Shown one piece after another: positions 23,486 to 30,615 of a DNA stretch of 31,938 bases. Numbering within the stretch: the stretch's first letter is position 1; every line of letters begins with the position of its first letter. Source of the DNA: an uncultured Bacilli bacterium (GTDB lineage: Bacteria; Bacillota_I; Bacilli_A; ML615J-28; CAG-313); assembly GCA_947627685.1 (NCBI GenBank), contig CANQWZ010000005.1, positions 1 to 31,938 of the forward strand, given 5' to 3'. The notes beneath the pieces were generated by a model that was not told the origin of the DNA, did no database searches, and saw only the letters and a list, made by a program, of their open reading frames with translations. The translations under genes and the position numbers were made by a program.

Positions 23486-25096
23486 ATGACAGAAAAGACA
23501 ACAAAAACTATACTTTTTTTCAAAATACTACCTTTAGTATTTTTTCTTATTTTTTCAATATTAATGTTATATCTAATAATATTTAATTCATCAGATTATA
23601 TTGTAGCAAATATTGATTTAGCTTGGTTTGACGAGTACGATAGATTTTATTTTAATGAAAAAATCAAATTAATAATATTTGCTGTTGTGCATTTAATTAT
23701 AGCAATTTTACTCATTGTTTTAGCAAAGAAAAGTACAAATAATAAGCTAGCAAATATTATACTTATTTTTTTAATAATTTTATTTACTAATAAGTTTTCT
23801 CTCTTTAAATACAATTATTATGCTGATAATGCATATGCAATTTCCCTTTTGCCACTTTTTTACGATACTAGTATTGGTGCAATTATTGCTTCAGCTATAA
23901 ATATTGGCGTATTGATTGTTATGGATAAAGATTCTACTACTACCAATAAAGTTGAAAATACTTCTAATAATAATTCTAAAGATATATCTATCTCTAACGA
24001 TAATCCTAAAATTGAGCAAGAACATTCATCTAATTTGCTTAAAAGCTATATTCTTTCTCAAAAATATGATCAACCTATTACTTTTGTTAATCAAAATAAA
24101 AATGAATGTCAACTGATGCCAATAGGCTATACATATTATCCACATGAAAATCAAGAAGAACTTTATGTTATATTAGAACCTATATCTAATGATATTGAAG
24201 ATGGATATTATATCGGTAAATATGATGAAAATACTGATACTATTAATATCATCTTTGATGATTATGTTGAAGATGTTTTCAATAACTGGCAAAATAATTT
24301 GCCAAAAAAGCAAGAAAAAATTAAATTAAATTTAAAAGATATCGTTATCAGTACTAAGGATTGGAAAAACTTTAAGAAATATGCTAGTCAAGAAGATCTT
24401 TTAGTAATAGCCCTTGGTGCGAAATATCAAAGTTCTGGTTCGAATACACTAATTAAAGGTGCCGTTGCTATCTTAGGCTGCTTAGGTTGTATTGGTGCCC
24501 TTGTTGCTTGTTTTTTTGGTATTTTACCCCCTTTAATGATTTTTATAATTGTATTTGCATATATCGCTGTTAATGTATTTGCAACAAAAGTTATTAAGTA
24601 TAATGAAACATATAATCAAGCATATTCTAAATTAAATACTAAAAATAAAAATTATGTCGATAATTTTTTTGATGATAGTCCTATGTTTAGAATTTTAGCC
24701 GTTTTAATGCGTCTTCTTTTAGCAATATTAACATATCCATATCAGTTAATTTTAATGGTTATTAGAGTTTTTATACCTAAACTTGAAGCGTGGACGATTG
24801 CTAAAGGAGGAATGTATTCGGTGGTAATATCTTTACCTAAAGGTTACGATATTGCCGAACTTTCAGCCGTTAGTCAATATTATGAATCATTAAGTTTTCT
24901 TGAAGGTTTCAATGAACAAATGGATGAAAATGAAAAAGCACGTCTTGCCAAATATGTAAAATATACATATAAAGATGAATATGGTAGATCCAAAGAAGCT
25001 TATTCTGATGATGGTGTTCATTTCTATTCTTCACCAAATAGTTCATATGAAATTGGCACAAGTGATGATAAGGGTAAAACTATTAATACAAAATAA
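23486..25096 (+). CDS. multi-pass membrane protein of unknown function
   Basis: I do not recognise this 536-residue protein. It has four N-terminal hydrophobic helices (about 12-33, 59-80, 88-106, 118-146) and an asparagine/serine-rich linker (150-180). A soluble domain follows (185-318) with aromatic beta-like segments such as GYTYYPHENQEELYVILEPI. Two helices come next (323-345 and 346-368, including GCLGCIGALVACFFGILPP), then another hydrophobic stretch (400-430) and a charged, serine-rich tail. It is the only plus-strand gene and lies head to head with the ftsW operon. Perfect 25-bp direct repeats flank it, which suggests a separately acquired cassette. The start has AGAGGTGAT as ribosome site. 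A TATAAT at 23458-23463 leaves a leader of only about 16 nt. It ends in a perfect terminator. Function and partners are unknown. Confidence 0.75.
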   Translation: MTEKTTKTILFFKILPLVFFLIFSILMLYLIIFNSSDYIVANIDLAWFDEYDRFYFNEKIKLIIFAVVHLIIAILLIVLAKKSTNNKLANIILIFLIILFTNKFSLFKYNYYADNAYAISLLPLFYDTSIGAIIASAINIGVLIVMDKDSTTTNKVENTSNNNSKDISISNDNPKIEQEHSSNLLKSYILSQKYDQPITFVNQNKNECQLMPIGYTYYPHENQEELYVILEPISNDIEDGYYIGKYDENTDTINIIFDDYVEDVFNNWQNNLPKKQEKIKLNLKDIVISTKDWKNFKKYASQEDLLVIALGAKYQSSGSNTLIKGAVAILGCLGCIGALVACFFGILPPLMIFIIVFAYIAVNVFATKVIKYNETYNQAYSKLNTKNKNYVDNFFDDSPMFRILAVLMRLLLAILTYPYQLILMVIRVFIPKLEAWTIAKGGMYSVVISLPKGYDIAELSAVSQYYESLSFLEGFNEQMDENEKARLAKYVKYTYKDEYGRSKEAYSDDGVHFYSSPNSSYEIGTSDDKGKTINTK

Positions 25097-25108
25097 ATTT
25101 TAGAAAAT

Positions 25109-25143
25109 AAAAGGACAATTTTTTAAACCAAAATTGTCCTTTT
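25109..25143 (+). terminator. intrinsic terminator of the plus-strand membrane protein gene
   Basis: AAAAGGACAATTTT (25109-25122) and AAAATTGTCCTTTT (25130-25143) form a perfect 14-bp stem with a 7-nt loop, 12 nt after the stop codon. It is T-rich on both sides and may work in both directions. Confidence 0.9.
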
Positions 25144-25169
25144 ATTTATTGACTTATATTTTAAAAAAT

Positions 25170-25194
25170 AAAACAAAAAGGTCAAAATCATTGA
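25170..25194. repeat. right 25-bp direct repeat flanking the plus-strand gene
   Basis: It is identical to 23215-23239. Here the repeat forms one arm and part of the loop of the hairpin at 25175-25227. Confidence 0.85.
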
Positions 25195-25227
25195 AATCCT
25201 CCGAAATCATCCGATTATGACCTTTTT
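25175..25227 (-). terminator. hairpin terminator downstream of the 25.25-kb promoter
   Basis: The stem is AAAAAGGTCA/TGACCTTTTT plus AATC/GATT inside one mismatch, with a 23-nt loop. On the minus strand it is followed by TGTTTTATTTTTT. Confidence 0.7.
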
Positions 25228-25251
25228 GAGTATCTTAGCAGTACCAACATA

Positions 25252-25281
25252 ATTATACCATTTTAAATGATTTTTTGTCAA
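25252..25281 (-). promoter_or_regulatory. consensus sigma-A promoter with no gene directly behind it
   Basis: On the minus strand TTGACA (25281-25276), an 18-nt spacer and TATAAT (25257-25252) are both perfect hexamers. It starts just after the lipoprotein stop and points at the hairpin at 25175-25227, about 2 kb before the next minus-strand gene (ftsW). Confidence 0.8.
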
Positions 25282-25291
25282 AAAAATATTC

Positions 25292-26188
25292 TTACAAAAT
25301 GCCCATATATTTAATTTGAAAGGCCGGTTCTTCTATTTTAGTGGCTGAATTTAGTTTAGTTTGATTAAAATCAATGCTAAATTTAACGCCTAAATATTCA
25401 ATAACATTTTGACCATTTTCTTGATGCAAATTACAATGTTTTTCATACCATTTAGTTGTTTCACTAATAAGATAGTCTTTTTCAAGACTTTTCGTTTTTA
25501 AATAAGTAGGATAGTTAAAATGATAATATTGTTCAGTCGTATTATCTAAATAAATGTCTTTTTTCAAAAGACTATCAAGTTCAATATTAGAGCCAACAAT
25601 ATATTTAGTATCATATGGTAGTGGTAATAAAACGAGTTTTCTTTTGCCATTATTATCAACGGCCATAAGTGGTAATTCTAAACTAATTTTAATGTTTTCA
25701 ACATATGTATAAGCATAGTATACTTTACCACCACTAGTAAAAGTCCTAAATGTATATGATACTCTTGTACCATCATCAAGTGTAGCAATAATAATTTTTT
25801 CTAGTGATTTATCACCACCATCAATTGGTAAATAATCTTTACCAAATTTAGCACCACCTTTTTCGGTGCGTTCTTCTACCCTTGTTTCAATTATTTGTTC
25901 CGCATCATACATTGCTAAATGTTTACTAAATGCATCACTAAACTGATACGGATCATTTTGAACAAAAGTAACGAGGGCATTAGTTGAATTAGTAGCAATT
26001 CTAACATTAGGATAGTCAAAATGAATAACGGGCATTTTTTCTAACACTAACATATGCTCTTTATATTCTTCTAAAATGGTTATATCGACACCATTTTCTT
26101 TAACAATGTATTTGTTTTTTAATAAATTACAACTTGTTAAAGAAAATAATGAAATAAATATTACAATCATTAAAATACTTTTTTTCAT
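25292..26188 (-). CDS. lipoprotein of unknown function
   Basis: The product is 298 residues with a lipoprotein signal: KK at the start, a hydrophobic core and the lipobox LTSC at 17-20. It should therefore be lipid-anchored at C20 on the outer face of the membrane. The rest is soluble, beta-rich and unrecognised, with no catalytic motif that I can name. I placed the start at ATG 26188, which has AAGGA eight nt upstream and lies 1 nt after the tgt stop. The in-frame ATG at 26212 would put eight extra residues before the signal peptide and lacks a ribosome site. It is co-transcribed with tgt. The link to tgt looks positional, as nothing ties it to queuosine. Confidence 0.8.
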   Translation of the reverse strand: MKKSILMIVIFISLFSLTSCNLLKNKYIVKENGVDITILEEYKEHMLVLEKMPVIHFDYPNVRIATNSTNALVTFVQNDPYQFSDAFSKHLAMYDAEQIIETRVEERTEKGGAKFGKDYLPIDGGDKSLEKIIIATLDDGTRVSYTFRTFTSGGKVYYAYTYVENIKISLELPLMAVDNNGKRKLVLLPLPYDTKYIVGSNIELDSLLKKDIYLDNTTEQYYHFNYPTYLKTKSLEKDYLISETTKWYEKHCNLHQENGQNVIEYLGVKFSIDFNQTKLNSATKIEEPAFQIKYMGIL

Positions 26189-26189
26189 A

Positions 26190-27323
26190 TTAAAAATCCT
26201 TATCATTTTCATTTAAACCATATTTTTGGTAAATGGTTTGTTTATATTCCAAAAAACGATCTTCATTAATAGCCATACGTGCTTCTTCTGTTAGATGAAC
26301 AAGAAAACGAATATTGTGGATACTAAGCAAACGATGACCTAACATTTCATTGGCCTTAAACAAATGTCGTAAATAAGCTTTAGTATAGTTTTTACAACAA
26401 TAACAATCACATTCAGGATCAAGAGGGGTAAAATCTTCTTCGTACGCTTTATTTTTGATAATGATTCTACCTCTTGAAGTCATCGCTGTGCCATGTCTTG
26501 CAATACGTGTTGGCAAAACGCAATCAAACATATCAACGCCACGTTCAATAGCATCTAAAATAGCTCCTGGACTACCTACACCCATTAAATATCTAGGTTT
26601 ATTTTCTGGCAAGATTGGTACAACCCAGTCTAAAACTTGATTTTGAATTTCTTTAGGTTCACCTACACTTGTGCCTCCTATTGAGTAACCATCAAATGGT
26701 AGTTTAACAAGTTCTTCGGCACAGTATTTTCTTAAATCGCTAAATTCTCCTCCTTGTACGATACCAAATAAGCCTTGTTCATCTTTTCTTTTGTGAGCAT
26801 CTAAACACCTTCTAGCCCATCGCAAGGTTCTGTCTACTGAATTTTTCATATAATCATAACTACAAGGATATGGTGGACATTCATCAAAGCTCATCATGAT
26901 ATCACTACCTAAAGCATTTTGAATTTCCATTGATATTTCAGGTGATAAAAATAATTGTTTACCACTTTTATGATGTCTAAAGTAAACACCTTCTTCATGA
27001 ATATCCCGTAGTTTAGCTAGGCTAAAAACTTGAAAACCACCTGAATCAGTCAAAATTGAGCGATCCCAATTCATAAATTGATGTAGGCCACCAGCTTTTT
27101 TGACTATTTCATGACCTGGTTGATTCCACAAATGATAAGTATTACCTAAAATAATTTGTGATCCTATGGTATGCAGTTCTTCTTTAACAAGTGTTTTAAC
27201 GGTTCCCTGCGTACCTACGGCCATAAAAACCGGCGTTTCAATTGTTCCATGTGGCGTAGTAATCGTTCCGCATCTTGCTAAACATTCTTTACTTTGTTTT
27301 TTTAATTGATATTTGATTACCAT
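26190..27323 (-). CDS. tgt: queuine tRNA-ribosyltransferase (tRNA-guanine transglycosylase)
   Basis: Tgt swaps guanine 34 of tRNAs with GUN anticodons for the queuosine precursor. The protein is about 377 residues with the full set of motifs: TPVFMAVGTQGTVK, and ILTDSGGFQVFSLAKLR with the active-site aspartate region. Others are GIVQGGEFSDLR, YSIGGTSVGEP, MGVGSPGAILDAIERGVDMFDCVLPTRIARHG, and the zinc site CDCYCCKNYTKAYLRHLF. I prefer ATG 27323 because AAGGGA lies nine nt before it; the ATG at 27329 is only three nt from that site. A TATAAT just beyond the flavoprotein stop may give it a separate promoter, though the -35 is weak. The lipoprotein gene follows directly. Confidence 0.97.
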   Translation of the reverse strand: MVIKYQLKKQSKECLARCGTITTPHGTIETPVFMAVGTQGTVKTLVKEELHTIGSQIILGNTYHLWNQPGHEIVKKAGGLHQFMNWDRSILTDSGGFQVFSLAKLRDIHEEGVYFRHHKSGKQLFLSPEISMEIQNALGSDIMMSFDECPPYPCSYDYMKNSVDRTLRWARRCLDAHKRKDEQGLFGIVQGGEFSDLRKYCAEELVKLPFDGYSIGGTSVGEPKEIQNQVLDWVVPILPENKPRYLMGVGSPGAILDAIERGVDMFDCVLPTRIARHGTAMTSRGRIIIKNKAYEEDFTPLDPECDCYCCKNYTKAYLRHLFKANEMLGHRLLSIHNIRFLVHLTEEARMAINEDRFLEYKQTIYQKYGLNENDKDF

Positions 27324-27368
27324 TATCATTTTCCCTTCAAATGTTGATTTTATATTATAGGACTTGCT

Positions 27369-27986
27369 TTAATGAATAAAATTAGTTGCTATCTTTTTTT
27401 CTTTCGTAGGCATACCATATGTCTTTTTACCTAGTTCAATACTTTTAATTAAAAAAGCCATATTTCTACCTAGTGTTCGCATTGTTTGTAAGCCCTCTTC
27501 ATCTTTTTCAACATCACTTGGTGTATAACCATGAACCATATTCCAATATTGACTTGAAGCAATTGGCATACTATTTATAGTAAAATATTTATTAAGTTCA
27601 TCAAAAGTTGCACTATTACCACCTCGGCGTGCACTAACTACACTAGCGCCTACTTTCATACTTTTATCAAAATGAGTACTATAGAAAAGGCGATCTAAAA
27701 AAGCAATAAGGGTACCATTGGCTGAAGCATAATATACAGGTGTACCAATGACTATGCCATCAGCTTCGGCGAATTTTAAAGCTACTTCATTTACTAAATC
27801 ATCAAAAACACATTTATGTTCTTTATAACAAAAACCACATGCTACACAACCCCTTATATTTTGGGCTCCAACATGAATAATTCCGGTTTCAATGCCTCCT
27901 TCTTGTAAAGACATTGCAACTTCTTTTAAGGCTCTTGCGGTACAACCATTAGCATGAGGACTACCATTAATTAATAAAACTTTCAT
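27369..27986 (-). CDS. iron-sulfur flavoprotein / NADPH-dependent FMN reductase family
   Basis: This 205-residue flavodoxin-fold protein starts with the FMN phosphate-binding loop LINGSPHANGCT. It carries a compact cluster motif CVACGFCYKEHKC (C47, C50, C53, C59), the spacing seen in archaeal and clostridial iron-sulfur flavoproteins that hold a [4Fe-4S] cluster. GTPVYYASANGTLIAFLDRLFY contacts flavin, and SARRGGNSATFDELN follows. Such proteins move electrons to unknown acceptors, including oxygen or quinones, and are common in anaerobes. The ribosome site is AAAGGAG. Its promoter is probably at 28048-28076. It is 45 nt upstream of tgt with no clear terminator between, so read-through is likely. 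Confidence 0.85.
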   Translation of the reverse strand: MKVLLINGSPHANGCTARALKEVAMSLQEGGIETGIIHVGAQNIRGCVACGFCYKEHKCVFDDLVNEVALKFAEADGIVIGTPVYYASANGTLIAFLDRLFYSTHFDKSMKVGASVVSARRGGNSATFDELNKYFTINSMPIASSQYWNMVHGYTPSDVEKDEEGLQTMRTLGRNMAFLIKSIELGKKTYGMPTKEKKIATNFIH

Positions 27987-28047
27987 ATTATTTATCTCCT
28001 TTATGTTTTAATATGAGGAATCTTTTTTATCTTAACTCTTTTTTAAT

Positions 28048-28076
28048 AGTATACTACTATTAGAATAAAAAAACAA
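28048..28076 (-). promoter_or_regulatory. probable promoter of the iron-sulfur flavoprotein gene
   Basis: On the minus strand TTGTTT (28076-28071), a 17-nt spacer and TATACT (28053-28048) are visible. The -10 lies inside a perfect 10-bp palindrome (TAGTATACTA, 28047-28056) that could be an operator. The rest of the 231-bp gap (27987-28217) holds nothing I can name. Confidence 0.45.
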
Positions 28077-28217
28077 ATAAAGACATTAAAAATATCAAAT
28101 GCTTTTGATAATTAACATCCTTTTAATATGAAAGGAAAGCACCATTTTAAACAACATACATAAGGTGAGTATTATGAATTTTCTCTTTAATTTTTAAATA
28201 AAGTTCTATATTCATTA

Positions 28218-29510
28218 CTAATCATGTAAAAAATCTTCTAATAAAAACTGCTCTACACCTACATACAATATTCCGTTTTCATCATGCCAAGGAATAATAT
28301 TTTCCTTAACAACGACAATCTTTTTAAATGAATCATTAATGCGTGAAAATACCTTAGTTTCTTGCTTTCTTTTATCTATTGTAGGGATAGCGAAAGCAGA
28401 TTGAATATAGTATCTATTGCTACCTTTATTAGCAATAAAATCTACCTCTAATTGTGTTTTTTTACTTATTTTCTTAGAAGATTTAAAATTATATTCGACA
28501 ATTCCGACATCGACACTAAAGCCTCTTATTAACAATTCATTATAAATGATATTTTCCATAATATGTGTTTCTTCTTGTTGTCTAAAATTAAGTCTTGCAT
28601 TACGTAAGCCTATATCTGAAAAATAATATTTTAAAGGAGTTTCTATATACCTTTTTCCTTTAATATCATATCTTTGTGCTTTAAAAATCATAAAAGCATC
28701 AATAAAATAATCTAAGTAATTACTTATCGTGGTATTTTTAATATTAATATGTTTTAGCGATAAAAAAGTATTTGATAGCTTAGTTGGGTTTGTTAAAGAT
28801 CCAACAGAAGAAGAAATTATATTTAACAAATCTTCTAATATTCTTTTGTCGTTTTGAAGATTATGCCTTTCTAATATGTCAGATAAATACACTTGTTCAA
28901 ATAAATTAGTTAAATAATTTCTTTTATCATCATGAGTTTCTAATGACATAATAAATGGCATTCCGCCATAAGTAAAATACTCCTGCCATGCAAGATGCTT
29001 ATCTTTTTTATAAGCATCATAAAATTCTTTATAAGACAGAGGATTTACTCTTATTTCATCCCCTCTTCCTCTAAATTCTGTTAAAATATCAGAAGATAAC
29101 ATTTTAGAATTACTACCTGTAACATAAAGATCAACATTAGGTTTTTTCATTAATCCAAGTAAAACGTCAACAAAGCTTATTTTTTCTTCTTCATCTTCTA
29201 AATAGGGATTTTTTACTGATTTAACTTTTTGAATCTCATCAAGAAAAACATAATGCATTTTATCATCTTGAAGTTTGCTTTGAATATATTCATCTAAAAG
29301 AAGAGGATTTCTATATTTTGCATTTTGATTTTCATCTAAGGCTAATGTAATAATATGTCTATCATCTACACCTATTGATTTTAAATAATCATAATAAATA
29401 TTAAAAAGTAAATAGGACTTACCGCATCTCCTTATTCCCGTGATAATTTTGACTAGTCCGTTTTCTTTTTTTCTAATTAATTTATCAAGATACTGTTTTC
29501 TTTCAATCAC
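28218..29510 (-). CDS. AAA family ATPase with C-terminal DUF4143 domain
   Basis: This 430-residue protein has an N-terminal P-loop ATPase domain: Walker A GIRRCGKS at 25-32, and Walker B HYVFLDEIQKV with D91 and E92. An arginine sensor (VTGSNSKML) and GRGDEIRVNPLSYKEFY follow. The C-terminal half has the DUF4143 pattern, including a winged-helix-like middle (NTTISNYLDYFIDAFMIFKA) and a nuclease-like end (ENIIYNELLIRGF, then EVDFIAN). These proteins are frequent, mobile and often strain-variable in Firmicutes and archaea; the role is not established. The start is GTG at 29510 behind a strong AGGAGG site. It has a perfect consensus promoter and a small palindrome in the leader. No terminator is obvious after the stop. 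Confidence 0.9.
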   Translation of the reverse strand: MIERKQYLDKLIRKKENGLVKIITGIRRCGKSYLLFNIYYDYLKSIGVDDRHIITLALDENQNAKYRNPLLLDEYIQSKLQDDKMHYVFLDEIQKVKSVKNPYLEDEEEKISFVDVLLGLMKKPNVDLYVTGSNSKMLSSDILTEFRGRGDEIRVNPLSYKEFYDAYKKDKHLAWQEYFTYGGMPFIMSLETHDDKRNYLTNLFEQVYLSDILERHNLQNDKRILEDLLNIISSSVGSLTNPTKLSNTFLSLKHINIKNTTISNYLDYFIDAFMIFKAQRYDIKGKRYIETPLKYYFSDIGLRNARLNFRQQEETHIMENIIYNELLIRGFSVDVGIVEYNFKSSKKISKKTQLEVDFIANKGSNRYYIQSAFAIPTIDKRKQETKVFSRINDSFKKIVVVKENIIPWHDENGILYVGVEQFLLEDFLHD

Positions 29511-29536
29511 AAGAAACCTCCTAACGAGTTATTTTG

Positions 29537-29548
29537 GCGTAAATACGC
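29537..29548. promoter_or_regulatory. small palindrome in the DUF4143 ATPase leader
   Basis: GCGTA and TACGC are separated by AA, midway between the -10 and the GTG start. It is relatively GC-rich for this region, and could be an operator or a small hairpin. Confidence 0.35.
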
Positions 29549-29565
29549 ATTTTTAACCCGTATCT

Positions 29566-29594
29566 ATTATAACACTTTAATAGCAATTTGTCAA
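29566..29594 (-). promoter_or_regulatory. consensus sigma-A promoter of the DUF4143 ATPase gene
   Basis: On the minus strand TTGACA (29594-29589), exactly 17 nt and TATAAT (29571-29566) match the consensus at every position. Confidence 0.88.
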
Positions 29595-29650
29595 TTTCAA
29601 TAAATCTTTTAGATAGTATTTTTTATATAAAAAAAGTAATAGCTTAAATA

Positions 29651-29697
29651 AAAACAGATTGATAATTCATAGTTATATTAATTTATCAATCTGTTTT
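29651..29697. terminator. intrinsic terminator between the DUF4143 ATPase and the ABC operon
   Basis: AAAACAGATTGATAA (29651-29665) and TTATCAATCTGTTTT (29683-29697) form a perfect 15-bp stem with a 17-nt loop. T-rich tails are present on both strands, so it can stop minus-strand transcription coming from the ABC operon. Confidence 0.8.
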
Positions 29698-29731
29698 TTT
29701 AATATGGCAAAAGAGTACCATTTTGATACAA

Positions 29732-29750
29732 TGCACGCAGTTGCACGCAG
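29732..29750. repeat. GC-rich 9-bp tandem repeat
   Basis: TGCACGCAG occurs at 29732-29740 and 29742-29750. It is GC-rich within a very AT-rich region. On the minus strand this stretch lies in an open frame of about 29 codons without a start, ending at 29702, which may be debris of an older gene. Confidence 0.4.
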
Positions 29751-29766
29751 GCTATAAACAAACAAA

Positions 29767-29797
29767 AACCACCAAAGTCATATAAACTCTAGTGGTT
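29767..29797 (-). terminator. possible weak terminator after the acetyltransferase fragment
   Basis: On the minus strand AACCAC and GTGGTT pair, with AGT/ACT pairing inside a 3-nt internal loop, followed by TTTG. It lies a few bases after the last stop of the fragment. Confidence 0.4.
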
Positions 29798-29802
29798 ATT
29801 AT

Positions 29803-29967
29803 TTAATTTACCATTTTTCTTTTTGTTGATTTAGCAAGTTCTTTTAGGATCCGTAGGTTTTAAATGATGAAATTCGTAATGCATATCTTTTACCCTACTT
29901 TGAAAAAGACATATTTCTTTATCTCTACAAATTGTTCTCCTAATAAAGCTTTTTCTAGTTCAGTCAT
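29803..29967 (-). pseudogene. broken N-terminal fragment of a maltose/sugar O-acetyltransferase
   Basis: The ATG at 29967 has GAGGAA upstream and encodes MTELEKALLGEQFV, the usual opening of the maltose O-acetyltransferase N-terminal (Mac) domain. The frame then shifts. A second frame reads RDKEICLFQSRVKDM followed by HYEFHHLKPTDPKR, which continues the same domain. After another shift, ELAKSTKRKMVN ends in TAA at 29803. The hexapeptide-repeat catalytic part is absent, so the gene is dead. Frame and stop pattern were worked out by hand. Its ribosome site overlaps the end of the upstream repeat-protein gene, which suggests they once formed one operon. Confidence 0.6.
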
Positions 29968-29969
29968 AA

Positions 29970-30590
29970 TTATTCCTCAACAATTTCTACACTATATTTT
30001 TCATCAAGACCATGTTCTTTTAAAAAGGCATTGAATTCTTCTGAAAGCTGTTTTGCTGAATATTCACTATTTTCATTGGAATTAACTTTATGACCATTAA
30101 TGCTTGCTTTTGTCTTTTGATTGAGTTCATCAATTTTTCTTGCAGTATCAGCATTTGCATTTTTAGCACTTTTTTTAATGTTTTCAATTACTAAACGGCA
30201 TTTGGCTTTAAAGCCTTTTGTGTGAAGAAATTCTTTAAATTCTTTATTTTCTTTGGAGTTTTTAACTGCTTCAAGATTTGCTTTATCTTGCTCATGTTGA
30301 TGATGAGCATTTTCTTTCATTTGACTAAAGGCTACTTTAAATTTAGCCTTGATTCCTTTTGTGTGACAAAATTCTTTAAATTGCTTTGAAATTTCTTCTT
30401 GAGATGTGGCATAATCAGTTTTATAGTTTTCCATATTATTTTTCCTCCTATTTTCAATATTTTTTTGATTGTTTTTTGAATGTATTGTTAAAATTTTAAT
30501 TTTTTCTTTAAATGTTTTAGCTTCCATGAATTTATTAAATTCTTCATTATTTATTACATTATTTGTATAAGTGTCATCATTATTTTTCAT
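29970..30590 (-). CDS. charged protein with repeated FKEF-type motif, unknown function
   Basis: This 206-residue soluble protein is rich in lysine, glutamate and asparagine. It contains four related segments of about 25 residues: FNKFMEAKTFKEKIKIL (about 19-35), FKEFCHTKGIKAKFKVAF, FKEFLHTKGFKAKCRLVI and FNAFLKEHGLDEKYSVEIV at the end. The motif looks like a short helix pair. The linkers between copies are helical and charged. I know no named family for it. It lies 25 nt downstream of the ABC permease. The listed start has GGAGG 15 nt upstream, rather far. An internal ATG at 30434 has a much better AGGAGG site nine nt before it and would give a 154-residue form lacking the first repeat. The first repeat copy favours the long form, but both may be made. 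Confidence 0.65.
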   Translation of the reverse strand: MKNNDDTYTNNVINNEEFNKFMEAKTFKEKIKILTIHSKNNQKNIENRRKNNMENYKTDYATSQEEISKQFKEFCHTKGIKAKFKVAFSQMKENAHHQHEQDKANLEAVKNSKENKEFKEFLHTKGFKAKCRLVIENIKKSAKNANADTARKIDELNQKTKASINGHKVNSNENSEYSAKQLSEEFNAFLKEHGLDEKYSVEIVEE

Positions 30591-30615
30591 TTTAAATGAC
30601 CACCACCTCCAATTT

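Larger units (their letters stand above)
25162..25246 (-). ncRNA. candidate small RNA or attenuated leader ending in a terminator
   Basis: A near-perfect minus-strand promoter (25252-25281) predicts a start near 25245. About 20 nt later the transcript enters a hairpin: AAAAAGGTCA (25175-25184) pairs with TGACCTTTTT (25218-25227), and four more pairs follow inside one mismatch. A T-rich tail completes a normal intrinsic terminator. The product would be about 80 nt. The 23-nt loop holds GGAGG, six bases and then ATG, opening a 22-codon frame that starts MILTFLFYF. This could be a small regulatory RNA with an exposed ribosome-site-like loop, a tiny hydrophobic peptide gene, or the old leader of ftsW before the neighbouring gene was inserted. 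Confidence 0.45.

Noticed and set aside
23215..25194. Insertion sequence
   Set aside because: No transposase, resolvase or terminal inverted repeats are visible; only direct repeats, so it is reported as a possible passive cassette.
28080..28200. Tiny plus-strand frames (for example ATG at 28174 with AAGGTGAG upstream)
   Set aside because: The frame is only seven codons and there is no supporting promoter or conservation that I can see.
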